DNA of 63,088 nt, from positions 1 to 63,088 of the forward strand of contig JAEPRB010000231.1 of the NCBI GenBank assembly GCA_016758965.1. The letters run 5' to 3'. Origin of the DNA: Circinella minor. Lineage: Eukaryota; Mucoromycota; Mucoromycetes; Mucorales; Lichtheimiaceae. The number at the start of each line of letters is the position of its first letter. Within the stretch, counting starts at the first letter, position 1. This document shows, in pieces, positions 24,701-38,786 of the stretch. Both the position numbers and the translations under genes were made by a program. The notes under the pieces are model-generated. The model did no database searches. It saw only the letters and a list, made by a program, of their open reading frames with translations, and had not been told where the DNA came from.

Positions 24701-25261
24701 GTTTTTAATGAGAGATGGAAATAAAAATAACTTTTTTTTACATATTGCTCATCCAATGCAAATTATGCTATTTGTCTTTTTCACAATAATTACTGTTTTA
24801 CTTTTGCCAAAAAATACATAGCAACTAAAGAGAAGTAAGCTAATTATATATGACTTTTTTTCACACCCTATCATTGATAACGTGAATAAGCTGGGTTCAT
24901 TTTTCTATCATAATCTAAAGTTAGTTTTTGACAGTGATATGAAACTCTTGTGTGATTTGACTCTTTATAACTAACGCAGCTGTGTATACACTATACAGAC
25001 AGAAAAATGGCAAAGGAAAATAAGAATTGCATGAAAGCTGCAGTGGCTTGTCTTACATGAAGTTTTAAGACGTATTTATTGCTCCCCCGCTCCCCCCCCT
25101 TTTCCTCCCAAATTTCAGATCGGAGAGTAACCGAGTGAGCGTTACTTTAAAAAAAAGTAATAGTTGAAAGGAGCACACGTGTGTGGTGTGTGTATCTGTG
25201 TTGGTTTTTAATCTTGACATCTTGATCATCTAACCGCGTCCACTTTCTTATATATAAAATC
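21763..25261. other. Long AT-rich intergenic region with faint remnants
   Basis: About 3.5 kb between divergent genes. At 22215-22375 the minus strand shows a broken coding-like stretch (FTVHYDRPTDDSS, then in another frame GASIDVVVVDGKLLQ and a stop). At 24145-24460 the plus strand shows another (APQKDKLVEVYSS, then ISAANERLATKM in another frame). Both have stops and shifts and are not identified. A C-rich tract (25085-25100) and a CACGTG box (about 25175) precede TCP1 and may be part of its promoter. Confidence 0.45.
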
Positions 25262-27555
25262 ATGTTTCAACGTGAAAAGAATTCATCACTTTTTCTCGGA
25301 GGAGAACGTACAACTGGTCAAGATGTTCGTTCAAGCAATGGTAAAATATATTTTTTTTTTTAATTTAACTCTTATACGCGTACTTTTTTTTTTATTATTT
25401 GACATTTTGAACTGTTGGACAGGAACCAAAAAAGTAAAAGAAAAAAAATTAAACTAATGAAAACATCATCAATATATAGTTCTTGCTGCTGCATCCATCG
25501 CCAATATTGTAAAGAGCTCATTAGGTCCTGTCGGTTTAGACAAGATGCTTGTTGATGAGATTGGTGTAAGTTTTAAATTTAATTCATTAAATAAGGAAAA
25601 ATGCAACTAGATTACGCCGTTTCTTTCCCCTTCTCTCCCCTTCTTCGACGTCACTTATAAAAGGACAAATTGTTGACAATTATTTGAAAAATAATGTAGG
25701 ATGTTACGATTAGTAATGATGGTGCAACAATTTTGCAACTTTTGGAAGTTGAACATCCGGCTGGCAAAGTATTGGTTGAATTAGCACATCAGCAAGATCG
25801 TGAAGTTGGTGATGGTACTACTTCAGTCGTCATTATTGCAGCAGAATTATTAAAACGTGCCAATGAGTTGGTTAAGAACAAAATTCACCCTACTACAATT
25901 ATTACTGGTTATCGTCTTGCATCCAAGGTAGCATGCAAGTTTATTGCAGATCAAATGGCTGTTAAAGTAGATACATTGGGTAAAGAATGTTTGGTTAACG
26001 CAGCCAAAACATCCATGAGCAGTAAGATTATTGGCTCGTAAGTAAATTATTTTTTTTCTTGGTTGAAGGCTTTAAATAAAAAGAAAGGTGTATATATATA
26101 TATATATTATATATATATGATGTGTCTATGCTTTTTTTTGTTACCCTAAACTTATAATTCAATAACATATATAGTGATTCTGACTTTTTTGCCAACTTGG
26201 CTGTTGAAGCCATGCTTGCTGTCAAGGGAACCAATTACCGTGGTGAAGCTAAATACCCAGTCAAGGCTGTCAATATTCTTAAAGCACATGGTAAATCGGG
26301 TCGTGAATCGATGTTTGTCCGTGGTTACGCATTGAATTGTACCGTTGCTTCTCAAGCCATGAAGACTCGTATCCAAAATGCCAAGATTGCATGTCTCGAT
26401 ATGAACTTGCAAAAGGCACGCATGCATTTGGGTGTCAATATTGTTGTCGATGATCCAGACAAGTTGGAAGATATCCGAAAGAGAGAAATTGAAATCACAA
26501 CCGAACGTATTCAAAAGATTCTTGCTACTGGTGCTAATGTGATTATGACCACAAAGGGTATTGATGATTTGTGCTTAAAATTATTCGTTGAAGCTGGTGC
26601 TATGGCCATTCGTCGTTGTAAGAAGGAGGATTTGAAGCGTATTGCCCGTGCTACTGGAGGTAAGAATTGTTTACATGTATTTAAAAGAAAATAGGGGTTT
26701 TTGGGCTGGGAAAATATATTTATTAAAGAGAAAAGGAAAAAGCTTATTAGAAATTAAGATGAAATATTATTTATTAATTATATCTTCTGCGTTATGTTAT
26801 ATGATTAGCCACCTTTATCTCTTCATTGGCCAATTTGGATGGTGAAGAAACTTATGAAGCATCTTACTTGGGCCATGCTGATGAAGTTGTACAAGAACGT
26901 ATTTCTGATGATGAATGTATTCTTGTCAAGGGTACCAAGATCCAAAACTCAGCTTCCATTATCTTACGTGGTGCTAACGACTACATGTTGGATGAAATGG
27001 AACGTGCTTTGCATGATTCTTTGTGTGTTGTCAAGCGTACATTGGAAAGCAACAGTGTTGTTCCTGGTGGTGGTGCTGTTGAATCGGCTTTGAGCATATA
27101 TCTTGAAAACTTTGCCACAAGCGTTGGCTCGCGTGAACAACTCGCCATTGCTGAATATGCAAATGCTCTTTTGACTATTCCTAAAACATTAGCTGTGAAT
27201 GCTGCCAAGGACTCAACTGAATTGGTCTCCAAGTTGCGTGCTTATCATAATGCTGCTTTGAATGAAGGTGCAGATGAACGTAAGCGTGCACTTAAATACT
27301 ATGGTTTAGAATTGATCAATGGTGGTATTCGTGATAATTTGAATGCTGGTGTATTGGAACCAGCCATGTCCAAGATTAAATCTTTGAAGAGTGCCACAGA
27401 AGCTGCTATTGCTATTTTGCGTATTGATGATATGATTAAGGGTAAGTTTTATCATTATTATTGTTGCTAATGGTATTGATCGTGTATAATAATTATATAA
27501 ATACATTTTTATAGTTGCTCCTGAACCTCAAGCTGAAGATCCCCATGGTCATTAG
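25262..27555 (+). CDS. TCP1: T-complex protein 1 subunit alpha (CCT chaperonin), 553 aa
   Basis: Six exons (25262-25340, 25480-25565, 25700-26037, 26175-26659, 26809-27441, 27515-27555) join to 553 residues, the family's usual length. The protein is the alpha subunit of the cytosolic CCT/TRiC ring, which folds actin, tubulin and other clients with ATP. Seen in sequence: [13 protein letters not shown] at the N-terminus, [25 protein letters not shown] (about 58-67), the ATPase motif GDGTTSVV (92-99), and PGGGAVE in the returning equatorial domain. The [15 protein letters not shown] and GYRLA segments are alpha-subunit-like rather than those of other CCT subunits. A TATATAAAA stretch lies only a few bases before the ATG, so it is probably within the leader. 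Codon use is richer in C-ending codons than in neighbours, consistent with high expression. Confidence 0.96.
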
Positions 27556-29130
27556 AAAACATAACATATAATTATGAAAAAAACAAAACAAAAGGGTTAT
27601 CATTTTTTTTTTCTTTCTATTTCTTTTTTAAACATGCAAAAATTATTTACTATAAAAACAAATCAAAACAAAAAAAAAAGAAGTTTTTACAATGAGAGAG
27701 AGAAAGAAAATATGTTCATTTGTTTATTTGTTTACACTAGTTTGGGAAAGTCAGGAACAAAATATTTTGACTTTTGCAGACATATACTATCAACTATATT
27801 TTATTCAGTGCCATTTGAGATTTGATGTGTACTAAATCCTATCAAGAGAACAACTGGAAACTTCGTATAATATGTGGGGCAAAATTTCAATTAGTCCTTC
27901 CCAAAAACTTGTGTTGTATATGACATATGTGGACCTATCATAGACCCGTTTTTTTATGCTCTAGCCAAAATACTTTTTTTTTGCTTCTTCCGCTTTTTCT
28001 TATACCCTCTCTCTCTGTTATATAACACAACATAATATAGTATATACTAATAGCACGCCTTTGAAAAAAAGATTTACTTTCATCATTAGTCAAAGATATT
28101 TGATGAAGATCATGATTCAACAATAGTGAAAGGTACAACCATTAAGACAAGAGCAAGTGAATAACATGATCATCACAACAGAAAGGCGAAGAAGAACTTA
28201 CTCATTTTTCTGGATAAACATGAGTATATGTATTTTATGGCGAATAGCTAGTACGTAACACAATATAAAGGAAACCACGTGCTGTAGGGTTTTCAAACTT
28301 GATCATTCTCCAATCACTATTACATAGTCTGTGTTAGCTCGATCAATTATGCAATTCTATTTAGTCGAATACTTATCTACAAAAATCAGAAAACTGGTGA
28401 CTTATTTTTTTTTATTGGGTACTTATTTAATCTGTTAAAACAGCACGTTAATGTTATAGATTTTTGAAAAAGACCAATCGGATACCATCGATTGGGCACT
28501 TCGAAGTTAAATTAGAACCAGTTGTAGACTGAAAGGTTGTTAACATTAATCGTGAGACATAATTGGGTTAAAGTCAGTACGCGATATATTGTCTAATCAT
28601 TTGCGATCTACAATTGGGACGGAGGTACCTACTGTTCACAGTACTTGTCAAATGAATACTATGCTTTGTCACAACTCTTTCAAAGTCTTCTACTCGCTTT
28701 TTCTATTTACTTGAAGCGCATGAATAAAAACAAGTTAGTACGTGTCTATTGGTTAACTTAAACTAAATGGGAAGAAATAAAATATTAATTTTTATTCTTG
28801 GAAAATAAGATACAACTGTTTATATTTGTATTGTTGTCACATATATAATATCAAAGTCATAATCATCATGCAATTTATATAATACGAATAACTAATACGT
28901 ACTGGAAAATAAATAATAATAGTACAGGGTAAAGCGTAAATAATTATAATAATAATAATAAAGGAATGTGAGTAAGAAGGAATGCAAAGGATTAAAAAAA
29001 AGAAAAATGAAATGGAAATGTAGTGCTATTATTTTTAGCTTGTACTAATAATAATAGTAAGGATATGTAGGTAATCAAAAAATATGGGTAATAGAAATTA
29101 AAATATATATAAAGTAACAGTAAAAAAATA
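27556..29130. other. Spacer between convergent genes
   Basis: 3' flanks of TCP1 and the CARMIL-like gene. The DNA is AT-rich with ATA and AAT runs (about 28935-28960). A frame at 27574-27825 is A-rich and low-complexity. No gene or RNA is recognised. Confidence 0.6.
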
Positions 29131-32100
29131 TTAGAAACGTTGTTGATGTTGGTTTCGTACGATACTACCGAGTTCCTGCCTCACAATAATACCGAAATCA
29201 TCTATAAATCCAGGATGATCAAAATTTTCATCAATTGTAGGTTCTGTTACATGGCGTCTTCTTGGTGGACGCCTTGGTGGTATACTACTATTACTTGGAA
29301 CATTACGTCTTGGTGGTGGTGGTACAGGTGGGTGTTGACTAGAAGCTGGGACAGTAGTGCAAGCATCTGCACTTGTGCATGAAATAGCAGAAGGGGCCAT
29401 GTGAACAAATTCTTCTTCATAAGGACCAATGTATTCTTCTGGTGTACTGGCTCTTCGTATGGAAATCGGTGTGTCTGGGTATGTATGATCATATTGAAAT
29501 TTTACTGGTGTCATAGCTGATGCTATTGTTGCTTGACTATCACGATATTGTTTTTCTTTTTGCGACTGTTGCTGCTGTTGAGTTGATGATGAAGAAGAAG
29601 GTGATATATTCCAAGGTGGAGGTGGTGAAGGTAGTGGTGATTGTGTAATATGATAATTTACCGTACTGTTATGTTGTGATCGCGGTCGACTTATAAAAGA
29701 TGTACTATATTTATCAGCTGCAGTATAATAGGTATGTCGACTACTTGATGATGCTGATGATGCTAGTGCGCTAGATGGTGATGAAGGTGTTGACTGAAGT
29801 CGAAGTTGGGCAATAGCTAACTCTTCTGCTGCATATTCTGCTTTTAGTTGCATAGTACGTATATTCTGCTGCTCAGCTTCATGTCGTTTACTATTTTCTT
29901 CAATGGCTTGCATCATTTTGTTTACTACTCCTGTAATCTTGGTATAGTTTGATTCGGCAGATCGTCGAGTTTGATTTTGCATTTGCAGTTGCGATCTTGT
30001 GCGCCGCGTTTCACTAGCTTGTGTTGAATGAATAATAAACCATTGCATTTCATTTTCACTTTGTATTAAACCGGCAATTGTATCTCGTAATGTTTGTAAT
30101 TGGTATCTTAAATCTTTGTATGGTCGAGATAATTCAATTAATGTCGATTTTGGAATACTAGCAGTTAATGCACGGAATCCATTAATGGTTGTCTACATAT
30201 TTTTTTAAATATTTAATTTTAAAATAAACACAGATAATATTAAATGCATTTTTATTTTCTACTAATTTCTTCTTGTAATTGCATACCATATTTTGATCAA
30301 TCTGAAGTGCTTGTAAAGTTCGATTATGTTCCAACACATCTGCGAGTGCTTGAGCACCAGCATCACCTAGTTCCAATCCTGTTAAATCCAGCCGCTCCAA
30401 ATGTCGATTATGTTTTAATCCAATCAAAGCTTGCGAAATAGCTTTACCCAACAATGGTGTACTTGATCGAAAAGTTAGTTCTTTGAGCACCGTATTTCGT
30501 TCAAACAAACGGGTCAATACACGAACCATATCATGTGATACTTGTTTTCCAGTCCCTAGGACAAACCCGCTTTGTGCCAAATCCAAATAGGTCAACGTTT
30601 GATTATCACGAAGACAATCAAATAATTCGCGCAGCGAATTTTCTTCCCATTCAATTCGACCCAATGCCAAAGATGTAGGCCCTTGTATACCGTGCGTAAA
30701 TACTGGGAAAAGCTTAGGTAAATAAACAACATCTTTTAAGACTGGGTTCCCATTAAAACTGACATGGACCTTTCCACTTGGATAAATAGCCTGCATAATA
30801 TCACGTAAATGACCACCATGTAACCCACAATCATCAAGTCTCAGTACATGTTGTTTTATTGTTGATATTGATGCTGATACTGTTGATGACGCCGTCGATA
30901 ATGATAACGATGCTGGTGACATAGGCATCTCGATAAAACGACTATGCCTATTGTTGCCAGCTACTTTGTTACTATCATTACTAATTTGACTTCCACTTCT
31001 TCCAGCAATTTCCGAACCACGAGTCCAAGATTGAATCCACTGCGTCAATTGCAAAATATCATTGTCTGTGTGCTTCATTAAGCTCATGTCTAACTCCGTC
31101 AAAGTAGATTGACATTTAAAAATCAATTGACTAAATTGTAAACCACGATGACCCTTTAATCGTAACACTTGAAGTTGCGTACATCGTTCAAGAATAGTTT
31201 CGACCAATCCAGGCGATACACCAGGCATATTTGCGGAATAGGAAATATCCAAATAAGTTAATTTCTCGGGATTATAAGTAAGTAATGTTGACAAAATTTG
31301 TTCAATTTGTCTTGCATGAAGATTCATGTCATGAATATCCAAATGTTTGAGTCCTTTTCGAGCATGTAATCCATTGATCAATTCTTGAATGTCAACTGTA
31401 GACATTTGATTCTTTCCGATGCATAATTTATCCAACCGCCCACCACTACTACAGTTGCTGCCCTTTTTATTGTCTGAATTGTTGGTTTGTTGTAACGCTA
31501 TACCAATAGAAGCTAATGATGACGGTGGGGATAACATTGAATTGTTACTAGATCCGATATGGCAGTCTGTCAAATCAATACTCGTCAGTGAAGGTATGTC
31601 AACCAAAAGAGCATAAAGTTCGTTTGCTAGGACACTGTTGGACCCCTTGTTCTTAATATCTCGAGGATGTATTGCCCATCCATCGTGTTCGGTAGAAGAC
31701 CATATGTCTAAGTCTTTAAGAGAATGATGTGAAAAATTGATTTCTTGAAAAAATGGCTACATAAATATTGTATAAAAAAAACAAAAAGTTATAATTAAAT
31801 TATACAATTAATTTTTGTTTTTCAGAATAACCAATAAATAGAGAGAACAATATACGTACATTATGCCAAAGACAGCGAAATAAGGCTAGAATTTCATACT
31901 TGGAATAGGTATCTGCAGAATGATTTATAGCATTTGGAGGTAATAATAACATTCTTTTCGCATTCAATGGACCCGAGACATCATAAAAAAACCGTGCCTT
32001 GTTCAAATTCAGTGCAGCACAATGAGCATGTAACAGAAGTTCAAACTGCAAAAATTGCTCATCATATTCTGGATCATTATTATTGGCTACCTTGGCGACG

Positions 32101-33899
32101 TCTGCTTGATGGTAATATGATGAATTACACGACAATGCTACAATAGCAGAGTTCATAAGATGATCAGGCAAATTTAAAGTATAGGTGGTCCGAATAGGTG
32201 CAAGTGAATCGATTGCTTGTCGAAGCTTTTGAATAATATCTTCGCATAGGCTAGATGCCAATGTAATCAATAATTCCGGTTTTCCAATTTGACGGACTAA
32301 TATTCGAAATGTATCATCACCATTTCTGTCTTCACGTAATTCGATATGACTAATGGCAAGCAAACCAAATCGATCTCGTTCCAAGTTTGCCAATGAAGCC
32401 GATGCAATAATGGCAGCAGCTGCCTTTCGATTACTCAATGTTTTACCGCCATTTTTATTACGATTGCTATTTGTACTTTCTCGTACAGCATTAGCCAAAG
32501 CACCAGCAGAGGATGCAGACGGTAATATATAAAAGCTGTATTTTCCAATAACAAGAATAACAGTTGTGAAAATATCTTTGGGAACCAAATCATTGGTACT
32601 TTGTCGCCGTTTTTCTTTGTAAACAACCTTGAACATAACCATATCTTTTTGAACATCATTATGTTTTTGAATACGCTCAACTGTGGCGTATCGTTCTGAT
32701 GGAGAAAGATGATGATGCTGTTGAACAATTGCATCGTCTTGTGAAATAACTCGTGTTGCTTGTCGTAGAGCTAAAATCCATTGTCGAAGCTCATTTTCAG
32801 TTGAGACCTGCGCCACAACTGCAGTCGCACGTTTTGTCTCGTCTTCATCAGTAGTATACTCGATTCGAAATGTATAACTTTCTACTGTCCCTGTATTAAC
32901 TATATGAACTGCATAAATTCGATTTAAAGGTGTTATCATTATAGCGTTTTTACTTCCAGTTGTCGTAATGATGTTTGGTGATTCTGGTGATGGTTGGTTA
33001 TATTCTTCTATTGAGGTTCTTGTTGTTTTTGTCGATGCTGCTGATGATGCTGCTGATTTCACCATGTCGGAAGGAATTTCAATACCTGCTGATCTTGCCT
33101 TGGCAACAGATTTGTAATAGACTACGCACGTATCTGTTAATACCAAAAAAACTTTTTTGCTCTTTTTTACAGGTAGAAGTTGTAGTTTATTACTACTATC
33201 TGGCTTTTCGTGTAAAACAAGATCTCCTGCATGTAATAATTGTGAATATTGTCGTTGTCGTCGAGGTTCTGTTCCATGTTCTTGATAATGATTATGGATA
33301 GACGAAGGTCCCTTTTCGGGTAATGAATTGGATCTATGAACCCTTACGTCTATTTGACTCATAATGTCACTTGGATCAGATGCCACTGAAAAAATATCGG
33401 ATGTGGAGTTGATGGCTGTTGAATAATCTGGCTTTTGTTGAAATGCTGAAAGTGATGGTGAATACTGTGATGATGTAGATGATTTGATCGGAGAAGCGTG
33501 ATGATAATGCGCGTGTTGTTGATGTTGAAGAATAATCGATTCTGCCGAAGCCGATGACGCGGATGATGCTGATGAGGTAACTGATAGTGTTCCTGAAAAT
33601 GTTGCTGCCATTCGTGAATAAGATGGAGCAGGTGTTAAGGTCATTGAAGCAATTTCGTTACTTTGTTAACAAGGCAAAAAGAAATATAGAAAGGAGCAAG
33701 AATAAAAAGGTTGTTGACGTTTTAGTATGTAAAAACAAAAACTGGACATATACAAGAAAAAGAGAGAAAAAAATTCTATTGTTATTGTTTACCTTGAAAT
33801 AGCACCATCAGGTTTATTCACTTGTGTCAAAGTACGCTCTTGATGGTATTGATTTGGGCGTTGATGCTCTTGTTCTGGATGATGCATATAATGTTGCAT
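29131..33899 (-). CDS. CARMIL-like PH, leucine-rich-repeat and proline-rich protein, 1479 aa
   Basis: Four minus-strand exons (33899-33793, 33660-31860, 31756-30287, 30192-29131) give 1479 residues. Order: Ser/Gln-rich N-terminus; PH-like domain about 178-340 (HAGDLVLHEK, then KVFLVLTDTCVVYYKS); a linker region; leucine-rich repeats about 660-1125 (LTYLDISYSANMPGV, LTELDMSLM, LTYLDLAQSGF, LERLDLTGLELGDAGAQAL); a coiled coil about 1140-1250; a Ser/Pro-rich tail with PPVPPPPRR and PPRRPPRRR. PH followed by a ribonuclease-inhibitor-type LRR array and a proline-rich tail is the plan of CARMIL proteins, which link capping protein, Arp2/3 and myosin-I at actin patches. I did not find a clear capping-protein-interaction motif. 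The proline-rich tail could bind SH3 domains such as those of myosin-I (inference). Long Ser and Gln runs are encoded by TCA/CAA repeats. Confidence 0.85.
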
Positions 33900-36800
33900 C
33901 TACTATTATATAAGTAAACTCGATTAAAAAAAGAGAGAGGAAAAGAAAGAGAAGAAGGACCGACAGAAGGGGAATGCAAAATGGAATGTGCATCAGTGTA
34001 TCACAATTAACGAAAACAGTTAACTCCATTTTCTCTTTCTTATTACTGTAATTCTTTCCTTGGTCGGGACGGGTTTTTTGTTTGACAACGTGGACAATCA
34101 ATTCCGGCCAATCATTTCTCACGGTCAATAGCGCATGGACAATTTAAATCAATTCCTTCTTCCTGTTCAAGATCACTCTTCTTGTTTTAGTTCATTTTTC
34201 TTTACTTCTTAACTATAAATAATTCCGAAAGAAGATATCTTTTTTTTATATATTATACAGTATTTTTTTTAACTTTTTATAATAATAATAAAAAAGTACA
34301 AAAGATGGAAAAGAAAGAAATCCTGTAAGTTGGTTACAACCTTCGCTATCATGTGGACAGGTGGACATATTTCTTTATATCTCGTTGGTTGACAATATTG
34401 TCATATTATTGTTGTTGCTAAGCAAATCAGATAAAATTGACATAACATTTATAATTTATTTTTTTCGTTTTATGAGACATGTGAAAAATTTATCTTACTT
34501 TTATTGTTTTAAGAACAATAAAAATAGTAGTATAATATAGTAAGATGCATCATTTGTCATTTTTTTTATTTCTATTGTATGAAAAAAAAAAGAAGGTTCT
34601 TTACCCAAATTTATGGTTTTCCATAGGTTGGATTGGGGTTAAACAATGTTTTGAATAAAAACCCGCAACTCATACTCTTAGATGTTTTACGATTACTATA
34701 CTATAAACGATATTGTGGCTATGAAAAAAAAAAGAATTCTATACACAGAGAGAAAGAGAAATCCCAAAGATCGAATACAATCACACACGTCATAATATTA
34801 CTTCGAATAAAAATAAAATATAGTGACCTACGGTGATCTCTTATTACATAAAAAGAAGCAAGAAACCCATAATTGAGCAGTTTTTAAATAATGGTATGCT
34901 GTAGGATAAAGTTGACACGTGAAACTATTTCACTGTCAGATTGGATATTATAAAGTATTCATCAATGTGGGGGGTTATACAACATAATGAACCATGTGGC
35001 ACAAACAAGGGAAAACCTAAAGTTATTTAACTTAAACAAGCAACTTTATCTCAATACTCTTTTTATCTGTATTAATAATGCCTGTGTTTGATCACCCTGT
35101 TTTTTTATTGCTTATTTTTTTTTAAAAAAAAAAAACCGATTGAGAGAAAGTGACTTAATAAAACATGAATACATACTAGCGCACATTATATTATAAACTG
35201 TATTAAAAAAATCTTTTTTCCTCTCCATAATACATATTAAACAATACTACTACGTACTATTATTTTTATTATTTTGACAAAAGAACATTCTTATGCATTT
35301 AACAATTCTTTTATGTTGACATTTGATTTGTATTTTATCTATCAATTTTTTTTCACAGTTAGTTAACTTGTAGCTTACATACAGCTAAACAATTACAACA
35401 ATGCTCTTGTTTTAAATTATGTATCATTTGCCTATATATCACACATCTTTTAAAGTTTATTACCATAATCGCAAAATCATTGTTCTATTCGTTTCAAAAA
35501 TTACTCTCTCCTAATTGTTACTTTATTATTGGTTTGCATGAAGCACAGATCGTCACGACTCAATGGTATCACAGATATAGCTATGTCCAAGATGTTCTCT
35601 AATATAACAGTTATTCGTTAAAATAATGTTCCGATATACTTTTACAAATAATTGGGTCTCTCTAAATAAAGTTACTGGTTTTGATATTGGAAGCAAGAAA
35701 GAAGGAGAAGAATGTTAAGAAATGTAGGAAGTGATATTTTTATAATACAGTGTTTGCATTATCCTATTCTATTTTTTATTTTCGTACAAGAAAAAACAAT
35801 TGCTATATACTTTTTCTAAATATGCTTCTTTTTTTTTGACAGATGGGCTGGACACTATTATTTGATGCTATATCGTACAAACGAAAAAAAAAATGCGGAT
35901 ACATATAAAAAGCTCTCTGTTACAAAGAGTCGTTTGTAGTAAAAGCAGTATCAGATATTATTTTGCTTAATATTTTTATATCGCTATTTATAGCTATAAA
36001 TAAAGCTACAAGTTGATGACGATCTACAAAAAAAACCTTTTGGATCATTATTGTACAAAAAATGTGGGAAATTTGCTTAATGAGAGGACAAAATGTGTAT
36101 GTGTTTAATACTATTAAACAGTTCAATTTTTTTTAAAAATGAAGTATAACCAATGTTTTATTAACGTTATATAACAGTAAATAAGCTTTTACTGTCAATA
36201 TATATATGCTTGCGAACTTTGATTGATGCTCTAATATCGTATTTTGTATCTAATAATAATCAAGTTTTTTTTGGGGGGGGTACTAATTTAATGATAAAAG
36301 GAAGAGAAAATCGAAAATAGCGCCTAATCATTTTCCAATATTCTTTCAAATTTACATTTTAATAATACTGTTTAATTGACAAACTTAGTGTTGTTGTTTC
36401 TAAAACACTATATAGCACTGTGTTACAAGCGAAAAAGGGAACGGATGATAAGGCTCTTATGTACTTTAACTACCTATAAAATAGCTAACCCAAATCATAC
36501 AATTCATCTTGTCACACAATAGATGCTTTGATATAATGTAGTGCTTTAAAGACTCTTTTGTATGCTACAATAGGTCTTTCACTCTATTTCTACTACTCCA
36601 CTGGGGAAAAACTCTGACCACTAAATTCTCCACATGCACATAAAACAAATCCGCTTAATAAATTAATGCTGGCAGATAAGTATGTTTAGTTTTCACGATA
36701 GAGTATACTCCACTGTTACTGCCGCCGGCTGCATCCGCGGATATAACTAAATTTGTTTATTAGTGAAGTCTCAGGAATAAGAATATGGCGATAAACAATA

Positions 36801-38786
36801 TAAGCTTTTCCATGCGGAGCTTAGTAATGGATTCCAAAACAATTACTATTTATTTGGTACTTTTTTGTCGTCGGTAATAAAACAGGATTCACATAGCGGC
36901 ATTCACCATAGTTAGAAGGTGATTTTTCGTATCACATAATTTATTGTCTTTTTCCTTTTCTTTCATTCGTGACGCACAATAATGCTAACAATTTATTTTT
37001 GAAGCCAATATTAACAATAACAAGGTAAATAATGATTATGTAAAAGTGACGACATCAACAAAAACATAAATTCTTAATTTTGAACACCTTGTTCAGAGTA
37101 TATTCAATATTTAGTTAGCCTCATTCAATGCGTTGCAGAAACAATGATAAAGAAAACATGGAAGAAAGCTTTAAGAATGCTCAATATACATTAGTATCAT
37201 TACTTCAATTAAAATGTGATGACGGTGAAAATGACGATATCAGTCTCACTGGTAAAAAATAAAATGTAATCATAAGTCGACAACAATTTGTCTTGACAAC
37301 AGAATCAATTAGTCGCATGCTGTTACGTAATGATTAACCAACAAGGTTGGTTTTATTGGCCATGATATATATCTATGGACTTATAATAAATTGTTTACTA
37401 ACATGGTACCAGCAGTAATCCCTGTATGATTAGCTATGTAACAACGCTTAAAAGTATTATTTGAAAGCAACATACTGTATATTATTTCAGTAAAGGAAAA
37501 ATAGTGGTTCTTTATTAATATGGTATCATCAGCGTCTTATATTGGCGCTTTCTTATTGATCATAAACAGAACACGCAAAGGGAAGAGTGTGTTATCCTGT
37601 ACAGAGCTATCTTTTATTTTATCAGCCTTCGGTTAAATTATATAGGTTTACCGCTTGTTGCAAAGAAATCGAATGGTCGATATAAAAGTATTGGAATATG
37701 TTCATGGCAAACCCACACATAATAGCGATTCAAGTAAGACATCAAAAGTAAAAGGGCTAATAACAGAATAATTAATGTTTTCTTTTTCGTTTTTAATTTG
37801 GGAATTGCTACGGACACCCCACTTTTATATTTTTTAAAGGGCACACAACAAATTGATATAACCACATCGTATCCAACCATTTATACACTATCTATACAGC
37901 TATTATCGTTATACGACTTATAAATGTTTATGAAACTTATATTATCAGCTCGACTTTTTATAATAGCAATCAATATTTCTTATGGTTTCTTACTATATCA
38001 TTGTGTACACAAGTGGGAATTGTGGGCCTTATGAAAGCAAGACAAAAAAGGAATCATATATACTTTTAATGTTACATATGAGCGGTCAAACAAGCGCTAT
38101 TGGTGTTGACAACGCTATTACTATAGTTTATATGGTCTAAGAACTTATTTGATAACTGTTTATTTGTGGGGTGTCCGTAAGCAAAATATGGGGTGTCCGT
38201 AGCAATTCCCTTTTAATTTATTGAAGTATTGCTATATTTGTACTTATATATACTGTATACAGTAGTAGTAGCATTGTTTGAAGGCATGTATAATATAATT
38301 TTACCGGAGATATCATATTCGTTTTGAAAAAAGGGCAGAGAAGTCTCGTTAGACAAATATTGAATGACTAGACATTAGTTTTTTCATAGTAATGATTTAT
38401 TTTGTCTAATAAAAGAATCCGGAGATGTGATAAAGTGGTCACATTAAGTATATATATTGTTTGTAATTCACAACTGATGCCTTACTGTTACTGATAAAGT
38501 ACAATTCCATGTTTTTATCCAAATTGTCAAAAGAAAAATTTTGAAGAACAATTATTTTTATTTTATTATACATGAAAAGGATATAATATATATGAAATAA
38601 AGGGAAATTTTGATGATTATCATTAATTACTATTGTAATTGCTTATTCATAATGAAATAAAAAAAAAAGTAAGGACTTAAACAATAAAAACAAATACATA
38701 AAGAGGGGACTATAATATACATATATAATAATAAGAAAAATAAGAAGAAAAAACGACATATAGCCTATATGTTATTATACCTAAAA
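33900..38786. other. Long intergenic region
   Basis: Apart from the MITE at 37800-38210, only AT-rich DNA is seen. 33900-34260 is the 5' flank of the CARMIL-like gene. A 44-codon ATG frame at 37128-37262 (starting MRCRNNDKEN) has mixed composition and could be a small gene or a remnant, but nothing supports expression. The 3' end of the PDR gene lies on the right edge. Confidence 0.5.
37800..38210. mobile_element. 411-bp MITE with 22-bp perfect terminal repeats
   Basis: Positions 37800-37821 (GGGAATTGCTACGGACACCC...) are the exact reverse complement of 38189-38210. Outside them TTTTAATTT stands on both sides (37791-37799 and 38211-38219), a perfect 9-bp target duplication. A second, shorter copy of the terminal motif (GGGGTGTCCGTAAGC) lies just inside the right end at about 38168-38182. 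The interior is AT-rich with no gene. A 9-bp duplication points to Mutator-like elements, though other families also make duplications of 8-10 bp. Confidence 0.88.
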
